From Azolla caroliniana (Eukaryota; Polypodiophyta), in contig JBHGNT010000009.1 of NCBI GenBank assembly GCA_043228905.1, positions 21,514,001-21,578,000 of the forward strand: 64,000 nucleotides of DNA. The letters run 5' to 3'. A model generated the notes under the pieces. It had not been told where the DNA came from. It was given only the letters and a program-made list of their open reading frames with translations, and did not search any database. Made by a program: the position numbers and the translations under genes. Positions 49,601 to 59,471 of this stretch are shown here, one piece after another. Within the stretch, counting starts at the first letter, position 1. Each line of letters starts with the position of its first letter.

Positions 49601-50534
49601 TCTCATTCGGCAACTGCGGTTGAAGTTTGCCATGAAGGACCTCGGTCCGGCACGACACATACTTGGCATGAAGATTAGTCGGCATCGCGATACACGACAT
49701 CTTTTTTTGTCTCAGACCGACTATATCGGACGTGTCTTGGAACGCTTCAACATGAAATCAGCCAAATCTGCTTCAACCCCGCTCCCCATGAATCTTCGGC
49801 TCTCTCAGCGAGACTGCCCGACATCCGGTCCGGAGGGGGAAGATATGAAGTCGGTACCGTATGCACCGGCAGTCGGCTCCCTTATGTACCTGATGGTCGC
49901 GACACGGCCTGATATCTCTCATGCCGTAGGAGTCGTTAGCAGATTTATGCACAATCCTGGCCGATCGCATTGGAACGCAGTCAAGCATGCGTTCAAATAT
50001 CTGGCTGGCACAAAAGATCACGGCATTCTTTTCGGTCCGAACTCAACCTCAGGCGTAGTCGGTTACACCGACTCGGACTTCGCCGGCTGTATAGACAGTC
50101 GGAAATCAACAACCGGATACTGCTTCAAATTCGGCAATGGAGCAATTTCGTGGAAGTCGAAACTTCAGGAGTGCACAGCGACCTCAACGACCGAAGCAGA
50201 ATATGTAGCTGCGTCCGACGCTGCAAAAGAAGCTTTGTGGCTCGGCCGGCTGGCGCACACGTTTCGGCAAGTCGACCATGACTCGGCTCCAGTTGTCTAT
50301 AGCGACAGTCAAGGTGTTGTTGCCTTGTCGAGAAATCCGGTTCACCACAACGCCTCCAAACATATCGACGTTCGATATCACTTCGTTCGGGACTGCGTCA
50401 TTTCAGGGAAAATCGGTCTAGAGAAAATATCCACAACCGACAATGTCGCAGATGGAATGACCAAGTGTCTTTCGGCAGACCGCTTTCGGTCCCTTCGGCA
50501 TCAGATGGGCGTAACGACAAACCAGTCCGGTTAG
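46686..50534 (+). CDS. Ty1/Copia gag-pol polyprotein lacking the Gag N-terminus
   Basis: The frame is open for 1,282 codons and has no internal stop. Order: Gag core (FELWKTLSDTYEKK onward), zinc knuckle CNYCKKPGHIKADC (about 47,208-47,250), protease DSGASFHVT (about 47,440), GAG-pre-integrase (LWHRRLGHLSKAGITHL) and integrase. Integrase shows CEHCQYGK, TDNGGEF and an E in PHSPEQNGIAERMNRT. Reverse transcriptase has YVDDMLI near 49,552; RNase H has TDSDFAGC and STTEAEYVAA. The polyprotein would make particles, cut itself, copy the RNA and integrate DNA. The 46,686 start is a GTG, not a real start. The first in-frame ATG is near 46,810, and about 60-100 Gag residues, the primer site and the 5' LTR are missing. 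It is therefore a 5'-truncated but otherwise fresh copy; its GC content is well above its flanks. Confidence 0.93.
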   Translation: MNEQRAASEEPHPTPCPPSLTAFELWKTLSDTYEKKVAATKMFLIRRLYNLRMKESDSVQAHLNEYESISSQISSQGTAIEDELRAMILMSSLPSSWETFVTTVCNASTTAVKYSEVTSAILTEAARRKSFAKDSTDDAYVVQGSTDRSNIRGRDSSRQPNNQRRRSQSRDNRICNYCKKPGHIKADCRTLKNKNDKSQKSDKKSGRHEEINYVSFSADVLPNDPNILSIENPVGSEVLLTTEESSTWLLDSGASFHVTPHRSQFRQYTIRHSDSVRVGNSQHCDIIGIGTVELNLAGGSTLVLHNVRHVPELSRPLISVGQLDEDGIRVGFSSGGWTLHRGNLLLARGPKIHSLYPLHVTLREGNLFLVDIPVSSLWHRRLGHLSKAGITHLSRAGYIPKLSFSDHQFCEHCQYGKQAAASHPTSAPRETRPLDLVHSDVCGPMPHQSLGGASYFVSFIDDSTRKVWAYPIRTKDRVFSIFSDWLAMVENQTDRKLKCFRTDNGGEFKSEEFVKFCRQRGIRREFTAPHSPEQNGIAERMNRTIQERIVSMLQHSGLSDGFWAEALLTAVHIINMSPSRPLGLQIPQELWIGSKPNYDKLRIFGCEAYALIPKDDRRKLAPRSRKCIFLGYGSDGEMGYRLWDPERRQIVRSSDVVFNESAMNPSVEKPIEVRRVTFSDVPTLQEGPALNTRSASRVAEPYTTDSDNSDSAQQNNSLSDHPTSIPDATSPIIPRRSERLSQPPERYSPGIFFTDAGEPTSYEEASTSVDSATWHLAMESEMHSIRANKTWDLVELPKNRRALPCKWVYRLKETSDSTTPKYKARLVAKGFRQEYGVDFDEIFSPVVKMTTLRFLLGVVAADNLELIQLDVKTAFLHGDLEEEIYMEQPKGFVATGQEHLVCRLRKSLYGLKQAPRQWYKKFDDFIQSIGFSKSDEDHCLFTNTAHDGSPIFLIIYVDDMLISGRHAGELADLIRQLRLKFAMKDLGPARHILGMKISRHRDTRHLFLSQTDYIGRVLERFNMKSAKSASTPLPMNLRLSQRDCPTSGPEGEDMKSVPYAPAVGSLMYLMVATRPDISHAVGVVSRFMHNPGRSHWNAVKHAFKYLAGTKDHGILFGPNSTSGVVGYTDSDFAGCIDSRKSTTGYCFKFGNGAISWKSKLQECTATSTTEAEYVAASDAAKEALWLGRLAHTFRQVDHDSAPVVYSDSQGVVALSRNPVHHNASKHIDVRYHFVRDCVISGKIGLEKISTTDNVADGMTKCLSADRFRSLRHQMGVTTNQSG

Positions 50535-50718
50535 AGCCGGACACAGCGCAGGATGGTTTCAGACAACCGACATCAGTTCCCTAATGATCGGCTTCAACTC
50601 TTCCGACCTGACCAGTCCGGTCTTCTGCCTTCGGACCCTGCTGACTCGAACAAAACTGATATGTCCGAGAACCTAGGTTTATACCTGTAATCTTAGATAA
50701 CCCATGTATACGCCCATT

Positions 50719-50727
50719 ACGGGGGAG
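50719..50727 (+). other. Polypurine tract of the truncated Copia element
   Basis: ACGGGGGAG lies immediately before TGTCGAATAC, the standard plus-strand primer position before the 3' LTR. Confidence 0.85.
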
Positions 50728-50915
50728 TGTCGAATACAAGTGTATAATGGACGTATTCACACTATCCCTTTGTATAGATCAAGTTTGGGCCATTTGTGTA
50801 ATTAGCATAAATGGTAGTTGCCCTAAGTCGGTCACTATATATAGTGACCTTGTAACCTTTTTGTAAGGTTGGTTGTATTGTTGTTTTTCTATGGAATAGA
50901 AAGAGTCTTTTGTGC

Positions 50916-50984
<69 letters not shown>

Positions 50985-51072
50985 ACGATCTTGGAAACTG
51001 TCATACGCAGGTACTCGAACTCGAATCGAATGCTTCTTGATCTTCCGCATCGACACGGCCTTGTCTTCAACA
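50728..51072 (+). repeat. 3' LTR (or part) of the truncated Copia element
   Basis: It starts TGTCGAATAC after the polypurine tract. A TATA box sits in a perfect 20-bp palindrome at 50,830-50,849. A long CT tract at about 50,920-50,980 follows in the R/U5 part. The right end is placed at a CA at 51,072, just before LINE coding text begins, but there is no second LTR for comparison. The edge could lie anywhere between the CT tract and 51,072. Confidence 0.75.
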
Positions 51073-53575
51073 CCCCAGCCCCATATCTCTATCTCTTTGT
51101 AAGCGAGGCTTTCTCCGCCTACTTACAAGCACCAACCAGCGGGCTGCGGGGATTGCCCATCCCCAATGTGACTGAAGATTTGTTGTTATCTGAATAAGCC
51201 GACGATATAGTTCTTTTCTTGCAAGGTGATGAGGAGAATTTGCAGCGGGCTGAACATCTTGTCGAGGACTTTTTTCAGGCGACTGGTGCCAAGATCAATT
51301 GGAATAAAACCCAAGGCCTATGGTTCAGCGAACAAGAGAAACCAAGATGGCAACCCCATGCCGATTTTATGTGGGTCCTTGATGGGACGACATTCAAGTA
51401 CCTTGGATTTACGATGGGGAGGTCAATCCCCAAGGGAGCGCAATTGGCCCATGTACAAGCCAAAATAAATAGGAAGTTGACCCAATGGAGTAGATCTAAA
51501 CCATCCTTCGCTGTTAGGGTCCTTGTTGCGAACCAAGTGTTGCTCGCTACCATGTGTCACTCAGTCTCCTGCTGGATTATGGACCCTGCAGGTCTGCACG
51601 CGATTAAGGCTGCCATAAGGGGGTTTATATGGTCAGGTAAGGACAACCCAAGGGCTGCTGCCATAGTGTCATGGTGTTGGTTAACGCAACCACGGGCCAA
51701 AGGGGGGCTTGGCCTCATAGACCCCTTAATGCAGAGTTGTTCATTGCTGGCTAAAATGGTGGTTTGTTGCCTCCTACCAGGTAAGGGGTGCTGGAAGGTA
51801 CTACTTCGCAATAGGTTGCAAGCAGGGACTCCCAAGTATGGTAGGCCTTGCCCCGACTCCTTGAATTGGTGATGCACAAGCGGAGTCCCACCCAAGCTAG
51901 CTTGCCATCCGGAGGATAGGGTCGTGAACTCCATCTTGCGGGCATGGTGCCATCTACGACAGCATTTGGTCAAACACACCCCGGAGACATTGACCGAATG
52001 GACTAGACAACCACTATTATGGAATCCTCACGTGCGAACAAGTGACGACACGATGCTAGGGCAACTTAAGGTCCTAGCATGGGGAAAGCTGGCACAAACA
52101 GGCCCCCTATCTATAGACGATTAGAGACGCATGGTTGTTTCAAGAAGAGCCCAAGAGGACCTTTTCCCTCCCCTCAAGGGAACTACGAAAATGCGGAGAC
52201 TGATAACTAAGGCAGTTGACAGGATTCTGATGGGGGAGGCGAGAGAACATGCATGGTTCGGTCTCTTTGACGAGGTTGGAATGGTCAAGTCGCTAAAGGG
52301 TGTGAGCGGATCAGGGAGAGATACAGTTTTTGGGGACAGTCAGAGCAGGGGCTCTTGGCACCCAATCCGAGTGGTGGCACAAGTTGACAACATCTGGAAG
52401 ACAAACCCGGATGTTGCTAAGGTGGAACCCCATTGGAGGTTAAGGGTATATGGTTGTCGCCCCCTTGTCGATCTAGATTGGGACTCAGGGGATTTCAGAC
52501 GGAAACATGACGATAGACTCCATCACTTCTTCGATTACACCACTAAATTGGGTCGGACTTTGCGGTTGCAGCTAGACAGCCCCCTTCGCAATGGCTGGCG
52601 AACATTGGGCATCCCCGATGAGGCGCTCATTACCTTTTGGAAAGGTCTCTAGCATCTCCACATGCCTGAAAAGATCAAGCTCTTTTGGTGGCAGATCGGT
52701 CATAATGTGGTGCCCGTTGGCGAATGGCTAGATAAACGTGGCAACCCGTTAGGCTGCCCACTGTGCTCTCGACCTATTGAGACTCTGAGACATTGTCTTT
52801 GGGATTGCCCTCAAGCTCAAAAGATCTGGGATAGAGTGACTCGCCTCCTTGTGGCATGTGAAGTTGAAGAAACGGCCTCGTGGAGCGCTACGGCATGGAT
52901 TGATCACTCGGTCGAAAGGTGGACGGACATCGTCAATGCGGATAGTTGGTGCTATGTATGCACGAGAGGCAAAATCGTCAAGATCCGTTTCGAAAGAGGC
53001 TCGCGCCCCGCATCCCCTAGGTTTCCAGAAATCTGGATGCTGATCGCAGGTTTCACCTTGTGGTATATATGGAAAGCGCGTTGCCTCAAGGTTTTCCAAG
53101 GTACGGTACGGCCCCCGGAGGAAGTGATCATGGACATATGGTTCGTGATTATCAGCTGCCTACAAGGGCAACTGGAAGACATTTGCAGCCACTCCAACGA
53201 CGTGGTCTCTACCCGTTTGCGCTTTTGGCAGAAATGTCGGAACACACCTATGGTGATGCAAGGCGGGAGTGGCCCGAGGTGGAATTACCAGCCCCCACGC
53301 TGGTTGTTTCCTACTCACCTGCCACCCTCTCTTCGTTGTAGGCCCCAAGAGCCGATTCGTACTAGGCAACATTGAAGGGAATCGCCTTAGATATAGGTAG
53401 CTTCTTACATTAAGTTAGGCCGCAAGGCATTGTAAGTAGGCTCATCTTCTTTTACTTGATCGGAGGAAGACTCCCTGATGTGTGTTTAAGTCTCCTTGTA
53501 GACTCTCTATGTAATAATCCTTCCTAACTAATGGGAAAATAGCTTCATTTTGGAAAAATAAAAATAAAAATAGTA
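51073..53575 (+). pseudogene. 5'-truncated LINE (L1-like) ORF2 3' part, poly(A) end
   Basis: One frame carries the end of a non-LTR reverse transcriptase and the zf-RVT tail. It has a PYLYLFVSEAFSAYLQ segment, the ADDIVLF box, then FQATGAKINWNKTQGLWF, KYLGFTMGR, an RNA-contact GGLGLIDPLMQS region, and the zf-RVT CPLCSRPIETLRHCLWDC near 52,755-52,810. Four in-frame stops (TAA 51,195; TGA 51,870; TAG 52,122; TAG 52,650) break it, with no frameshift over 2.3 kb. The first stop replaces the Tyr of the catalytic YADD box. The 3' end has a (AAAAAT)n A-rich tail at about 53,556-53,575. The endonuclease and ORF1 are missing. It starts where the Copia LTR ends, in the same orientation. Confidence 0.9.
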
Positions 53576-54540
53576 GAAAGAATATTTCTACAAAAGATTA
53601 AGCTAAGTAATCAGCTCATGCACACAATAGGAGCTTTTAAAGATTTATACATGACCTACCTCTATATGTAGAAGCGTGAAGTTTCTAAAAATAGAGTTTC
53701 TAAAATAGTTTTTCTAAAAATAGACATGTCTTTTACATGTCAAATTGAATAGAGAGAACGTGTTGCAATCATTTTGATCTCAAATTTGAAAGATCAAAAT
53801 TGTCTTCTTAAAAAAAGCACCTGGTTTTGGGCACATTGCAAAGAATTTGTCTGTTTGATAGGGGCAGTGGAGAATAATGGCAACGTGGGTCACAAATTGT
53901 CAAGAGGGTAGATACTTATCTATTTGCAATGAACCACTACTTACTTCAATTGAAATCTCTCAACATGTCAAGTGAAATTCCTCGTGAGTGCGCTCCTTGA
54001 GAAGGTAACCGTTCTATTGTGGAACCCACAATGTTGATGTATTGTGCTTGAACTAGGATAAGATCCTTTGTAAAACTCTCTGTTAGAGGATACTTACTCT
54101 ATCTTGGAATACACAAAATTGTTTGCCTCACAATGACTTAATAGAGAAAAGTTTTTTGTAAAGGCTCTTTGTTAGAAGACTCTCGGTCTCTCATGGAACC
54201 CATGAAGTTGCTCTCCCTTGAAGGCCAAAGTGAGCTATGCATTGAACTACTACAAAAATAAATTATCTGCTTGTAATGTACCATTTATTTATTCCCTCAT
54301 AATGGCTCAATGTGAGAACATCTCATTGTAAGGGCAAGAGAAAGAGAGAGTGTGTGTGTGATTGAGAACGATGGTTGAACACATGGGAGGACAATGATTA
54401 AGGCTTCATGGTGGCAATTATTGAATGGATGTATTTCACTTAGGATTCAGGGTTTTTCACATGTTTAGCACTTGGTTACCTCATGGCAAGAAGCACTCTT
54501 GTTATGTGTATGAAAACCATCATCTAATAGAGAGCATTGT
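53576..54540. other. AT-rich flank of the LINE with a diverged repeat
   Basis: The passage at about 53,985-54,240 (CTCCTTGAGAAGG, AACCCACAA, TGTTAGAGGA) resembles 55,605-55,760. These could be decayed LTRs or tandem genome repeats flanking the older LINE fragment. No gene. Confidence 0.4.
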
Positions 54541-55560
54541 AATTCTTTGCAATTAAAAGAGTTACTTGTGTCTTCTCGGTTATTATGTTGGCCAGGAATG
54601 GAGAGATTGTGCTTTGAATTTAATTGTTTGTTTCATTTGAGGGTCAAAGAGGTGGGAGATATAGTTGAGGTTCCATCTCAAAGAATTTTGGAGTTTGTTG
54701 AAGCGCGACAATTATTACACATCCCAACTAATTATGAGTTTATCTGGCAACAACTTTAAGTATTGCATTGATTCAAGGTCCTTTACCTCTACAAACAGGA
54801 GAACAACCGTGGATTGATTGGTGTTTACGGGGTCAGACGTCATTATTACAAGTGATTACTATTTTTTTGTATCATTTCTTCGTTGAGGTCTTTGATGACT
54901 ATCATCTAAGGCAGAAGAAGAATGGAAAATACACAAATTTGATCATGGGTGGTGGCAGATCTTACAACGTAGTTGACATTCTAAATTGCCACTTGTAGCA
55001 AAGGTCATTTGGAGAGTTTTGATTGGAGGATTGCCTTTGGGATTAGCTCTAAAGCGTCGTGGACTAGTAACAGGCAATTGCATATTTTGCACTATTCAAA
55101 TTGAAGATAATATTCATCGATTTAGACAATGTTTGATTGCTTGTCAGATTTGGAGTTACATTTCTTAAATTTGGCAAATTTTATCATTGTGTTATTTGGC
55201 ACCTATATAGTGGGTGTTTGCACAATTTACACAGGTTGACCCAAAATCAGAGATGGAGATTGTTTTCCTATTTGTGAGATATTGGGGATTGCGTCATAAT
55301 TGGGATATGAACACTGCTTTTGTATTCGATGGTAGACATGGAGTGAAAGCATATCTATGAAAGTTGAGGTGTACTAATGTGGCTATTTTCTTTATTGGAG
55401 CAAGTGGAAAATCTTTCCTTAATGGAGTGTTCATCTTGCCTATTGACAATTCAACATGTTCCATTACCCCTATAGTGTACTTAGTGGGTGACCATACTCC
55501 ATTGTCACGACTCACACGGGCCATTGTAAGTAGTGTTTTTCACACACATTTATAATTAAT
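54541..55560 (+). pseudogene. Old LINE ORF2 fragment (zf-RVT region)
   Basis: Frames at 54,547-54,759 and 54,768-55,168 contain FxFNCLFHLRVKEVGDIVEV text, then VIWRVLIGGLPLGLALKRRG, CIFCTIQIEDNIHRFRQC and IACQIW. The last part matches the zf-RVT domain seen intact in the LINE at 52.7 kb (CX2C...HxxxxC). Stops and frame changes separate the parts, and AT content is as high as the surroundings, so this copy is much older. The downstream frame to 55,553 is unassigned. Confidence 0.65.
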
Positions 55561-56467
55561 ATAATTGTGTGTTTTCACCCAAAAAAAAAGAGAGCACCCC
55601 CTTATAAGTGCCCTCCTTGAGAAGGCACATGTTCTCATGTGGAACCATTAAGTTAGTCTCTTGTGCTTGACTCGAGAAAAACTTCTCATAAAGGCTCTCC
55701 ATTAGAGGACACTTAGTCTCTTGTAGAACCTACAAGTTGTTCGCTTGTGATTGCTCCCTGTGAGTACTAGAGCATAACCGCAATCAAAATTTGAGTTTAT
55801 CTAATCACCTTGTGAGATAAGAGAGAAGTTCTTGTGAGGCTTTCCACAAGAGATCACACTCATTCTCTTGTGGGACCTATAGAGTCATTCTCTCATAAAG
55901 GCCGAATCAAACCTCATCAATACCCAAGCTTCCTATTTCTTGAGCCCAGGCTTGGCATTGAGCTTAGGGTTCACATTGCTACTCATATTTCCTACTTGCC
56001 TACTTCAATAAACTCTGAAGTTCCCCTCCTTTCACAGTTAAGAGCACATACAAACATAAACATAAGCACACATTTTGCACATGAAGATACACACACAAAT
56101 ATGTATGTATGTATGCATAGATAGATAGATAGATGTCTAAAATATGCGCAAATAATCGACACATGCATACAATCAATCACACATACTTAAATGTATGCAC
56201 AAATACAAATGCACGATCACACAAAAGGCACACATAATTTGTTATATAAAATAGAACATATAATAGTCACGGACATAGTATGAACCATGTGTATCATACG
56301 TGCATTCGCATAAGAAAAACACCCTCAAAGAATGATAAATACCATACTTTTGGATTAAATATTTATTATGAGGTAAATAGGCCTAAAAATGAAAAAAAAA
56401 ACAATAAAAAACATTAAAAAAATGGGGGGAAAACAAAAAAAAACACAAGAATGTTTGAATAACATTC

Positions 56468-56499
56468 ACATTCGTTTTCCAACGTAGGAAAACGAATGT
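56468..56499. repeat. Perfect inverted repeat, 13-bp stem
   Basis: ACATTCGTTTTCC and GGAAAACGAATGT flank the six-base loop AACGTA. It sits after an A-rich tract in non-coding DNA and could be the tip of a decayed transposon; function unknown. Confidence 0.8.
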
Positions 56500-56694
56500 T
56501 ATGCTAGACGAACACGAATTTTACGTACTATGGTCACAGACTTCTCACCACATGCACATTCACACATAACTACCTAAAGGGGCTATCATTCATGTGCACC
56601 CATCCCCACCAACATTCTCTAAGGGAAACTCTAAGTGCTCTTGTACATATCAAATGGGGCATTATTGGACTCACACATACACATAATTAGGAAT

Positions 56695-56995
56695 CAACAA
56701 GGGTTCAGTTTAGGCTTAACTAGTTTGGCCTTGTCGAATCCAAACTAGTTAAGCCAAAACCAGTTTGGGAGTTTCCAAACCTAAATCGAACCGGTTCCTA
56801 AACTGGTTTAGTCAAGCCGATTAAGCCTTAACTGGCTTGCTAACCAGTTTGGCCCAATTTGGTTCGATTTGGCTTGAGCCATCCCAAACCGAACTCAAAC
56901 TAGTTAAGGAAGGTCAAGCCTAAACCGAACCACCAAACCGTTTGTAAATGGTTAAACGGTTTGGTTTAGGCTTGAGCCGAGCTATTGCCGATTCC
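56695..56995. repeat. AAACCGG/GGTTTGG-rich repeat patch
   Basis: Dense CTAGTTTGG, AAACTGG, CAAGCC and AAACCGAAC words occur on both strands, as at 2.1 and 14.7-15.3 kb. Its many self-complementary words could fold, but it is not coding. Confidence 0.7.
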
Positions 56996-58637
56996 TACAC
57001 ATAATCTCAATTTGAAATGGACATCATTGGCAAACTTCAAAAGAGAAATGTTGCATCTTGCATTCTTTGGTTCAAGACCAAATGGTCCCTCTCGAATTTT
57101 CACAGGCATGCTTGCATTCACATAACAATGTTTTCATATAACATAGTTTGTTAATTACATCCTTCATATATCTACATTCGTCAATCTCTAGTTGTGTGAC
57201 CTTCTCAAATGTGGATTGTAACCAGTAACTACATCTATTTCTATTTATTGGATATTTTCATATAACATACTAGTTGGATACTAGCATTAATTTAAGGCCA
57301 AACAAGATCATTGCGCTTTAAAAAGCAACATTTCTAAATGTTAGACACGTTTTAATTTTAAAAATTCAACCTAGTATAATTACCAATCAAATTTAGTAAT
57401 CAATAATAACAAACAATTTGTTAGAATACATGACATTACTAGTTTTAAATTAGAATTCTTTTGTATTTCAAAAATGCAATCCAATATAATACCAATCAGA
57501 TTTTGTAAATGTAAATTGTAATACTTGCCAATCACATCCTATAGAAGTAAATCATTCATGATCATATGAAGAGTATTCGGTTTTCCAAACTTGATGGGGA
57601 TAAGTTTAGAGCTTGCGGCCTTTTCATATCAACAAATAACTACTTTGATACAAATATGATTGATGTGTGGTTAATATGTTAACTTATCTTGTAAAACAAT
57701 TAGCTTGTAGAAGCCATGACTAAATCAATGCATAACAAGAGGCGTTTCATTCGAGCACAGATAAGGTTAAAAAAGAAAGCTTGCAAAATGCAATGAAATT
57801 CTTCTGGTTCCATTCTCATTACGAAAAAACGAAACAATATTCTCTCCCACTGTCTTTTTGCGGAAGGATTTTCGGCATTTAATGGTTGCAATCGTTATAC
57901 GGATATTTAAATAAACATAAAATCAATTTCACAAAGGAAATTAACTACTCCACAACCTAGTGACATTGGCAAGAGACCTAAAATATACGCGAAGAGGAAA
58001 GAGAGGTCGAATGATAAGCCAATGTCTAGAATATATTGACGATATTGATGTCAAGCATTGGGAACATTAAGACCTACCTTATATAACATTGATGGTTAAA
58101 TGCAATCCCATACTTTAAGAATGATGTAAACATGAGATGGTGTTTTATATCTTCATTTTGAGATTTGCCATCACAATATTTATATGGATAGATAGATCTT
58201 TTGATTCTCAATATCTATTTATATATGTATGACAATGTGTGTGTGAGAGAGAGAGAGACTGAGCATTGGGAAAGGAAAGCAATTTATGCCACTTTGAGAT
58301 GCGGAATGAATATATATACCACATGTTCACAAACAATAATAGATTATAGACAAAAAGGAGTTGCACCGTGCAACATTGGGAGGAGAAGTGGAAGGAAAGA
58401 AACTTAAGGCAATGATATCCGTGTTCTAGATCTAGAAAGGATAAACCCACAAGAATTAATGTGGGGTTGTGAGGAGGGTGACTTAAGTCTAGGGGTGAGG
58501 GGAGATGGAACCTCCAATAAGAAGATGGTGAAAACCAAATTGTTATGGTGTGTTTTAGTATAAAATTTACCCCCATCCAATCGTTTTACCTCATCAAGCT
58601 AGGAGAGTGAGGGAGCTAGCAATTGAATTGAGTGAAT

Positions 58638-59471
58638 ATGGGGGAAGTTGCTAGAGGTCCTGCTTATTATGTGGGAATTCTAGGTTGGGTTAGTGGAGGA
58701 GAAGAAGTAAGGGCACATTCACATCACCCTTGGTACATTGGCTTAATAGGATTAGTTGTAATGGTGAGCATAGCCATCATTTACTTCAAATTCTTCTTCA
58801 AATATTGCCAAACATGTAGTTACAATTCACCTCCCTTGTCTTCATCAACTTCTCATGATCGTTTGGATGAGTACTATTTTTGGCGTTCCTTCCTCAATAT
58901 TTCACCACCTTCTTCTTCTTCTCCTCCTCCACCTCCTCCACCTCCTCTTCATTCACATGAAAAAGAAGAAGCACCCACATCTTCTTCATCTTCTTGTCAT
59001 TTATTGCATGAAATCATGCCTATTGTACTCTATATAGCACCGCCTCAATGTGATCACGAAGTTGATGGTCCACCATGTATTGGGAGAATTAGGCTCATTC
59101 ACACCAACCCCTTATTGTCGAAGCAAAGAGATAGTTATACTACCCCTACATTCTCAAATGAGTGTCTTAACACTCCAAAATTGGAAGAGGAAGATATAAC
59201 TAACTTCTTCAACAATGCTAGTCATGTGTCCATTAAGTCTACTACCTTGCAAAAGCAATATTTCATCTCCACTTTAGTTGACACTTGTTCCATATGCTTG
59301 TCCCCCTTTTGTAACCTCGACCCTCTCCGCATATGCCCTTCATGCTCATATCCTTTCCATGCTTCTTGCATTGATCCTTGGCTCTTACTTCATTCCCATC
59401 CAACATCGTCTTGTCCTTTGTGTAGGTCCCATATCTTACACCAAGCCAACCTTATTTCGCTCAAAAACTAG
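58638..59471 (+). CDS. Membrane-anchored RING-H2-type E3 ligase, ATL-like
   Basis: This intronless frame encodes 277 aa. I start at the ATG at 58,638; the frame is open two codons further up, but only to a GTG. A transmembrane helix (WYIGLIGLVVMVSIAIIYF) lies at residues 32-54, then Cys-rich FKYCQTCSY. A Ser/Pro-rich linker with an eight-Pro run follows, and a RING is near the C-terminus (217-262). Spacing fits ATL-type RING-H2: C217-X2-C220-X15-C236-X1-Y238-X2-H241-X2-C244-X14-C259-X2-C262, with the helix W of DPWL present. ATL proteins ubiquitinate substrates from endomembranes or the plasma membrane. The first zinc-binding His of the H-H pair is Tyr (CSYPFH). Extra cysteines at 225 and 233 might compensate. 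The usual GLD motif is not visible. A TATA-like site is not clear. Confidence 0.87.
   Translation: MGEVARGPAYYVGILGWVSGGEEVRAHSHHPWYIGLIGLVVMVSIAIIYFKFFFKYCQTCSYNSPPLSSSTSHDRLDEYYFWRSFLNISPPSSSSPPPPPPPPLHSHEKEEAPTSSSSSCHLLHEIMPIVLYIAPPQCDHEVDGPPCIGRIRLIHTNPLLSKQRDSYTTPTFSNECLNTPKLEEEDITNFFNNASHVSIKSTTLQKQYFISTLVDTCSICLSPFCNLDPLRICPSCSYPFHASCIDPWLLLHSHPTSSCPLCRSHILHQANLISLKN

Larger units (their letters stand above)
55561..58637. other. Gene-free region upstream of the RING gene
   Basis: It holds the right member of the diverged repeat (55,605-55,760), small ATGT/GATA microsatellites at about 56,100-56,132, an A-rich tract at about 56,390-56,445, a hairpin at 56,468-56,499 and a repeat patch at 56,695-56,995. 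The last 200 bp are the likely promoter and 5' leader of the RING gene; no unambiguous TATA box is seen. Confidence 0.5.

Noticed and set aside
50762-51197. Frames across the CT tract of the Copia LTR
   Set aside because: Arg-Glu or Ser-Leu runs from the microsatellite; the last part is LINE coding text read through the LTR.
51219-51221. Independent protein starting at 51,219
   Set aside because: The triplet is TTG and lies within the LINE frame just after a stop; it is a continuation of the reverse transcriptase, not a new gene.
51195-52652. LINE stop codons rescued by U-to-C RNA editing as in fern organelles
   Set aside because: This DNA is nuclear, and editing of the first stop would give Gln, not the Tyr required by the YADD box.
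58208-58576. 122-codon minus-strand frame upstream of the RING gene
   Set aside because: It lies in the RING gene's promoter/leader area, has Ser/His/Pro bias from microsatellites and no domain.
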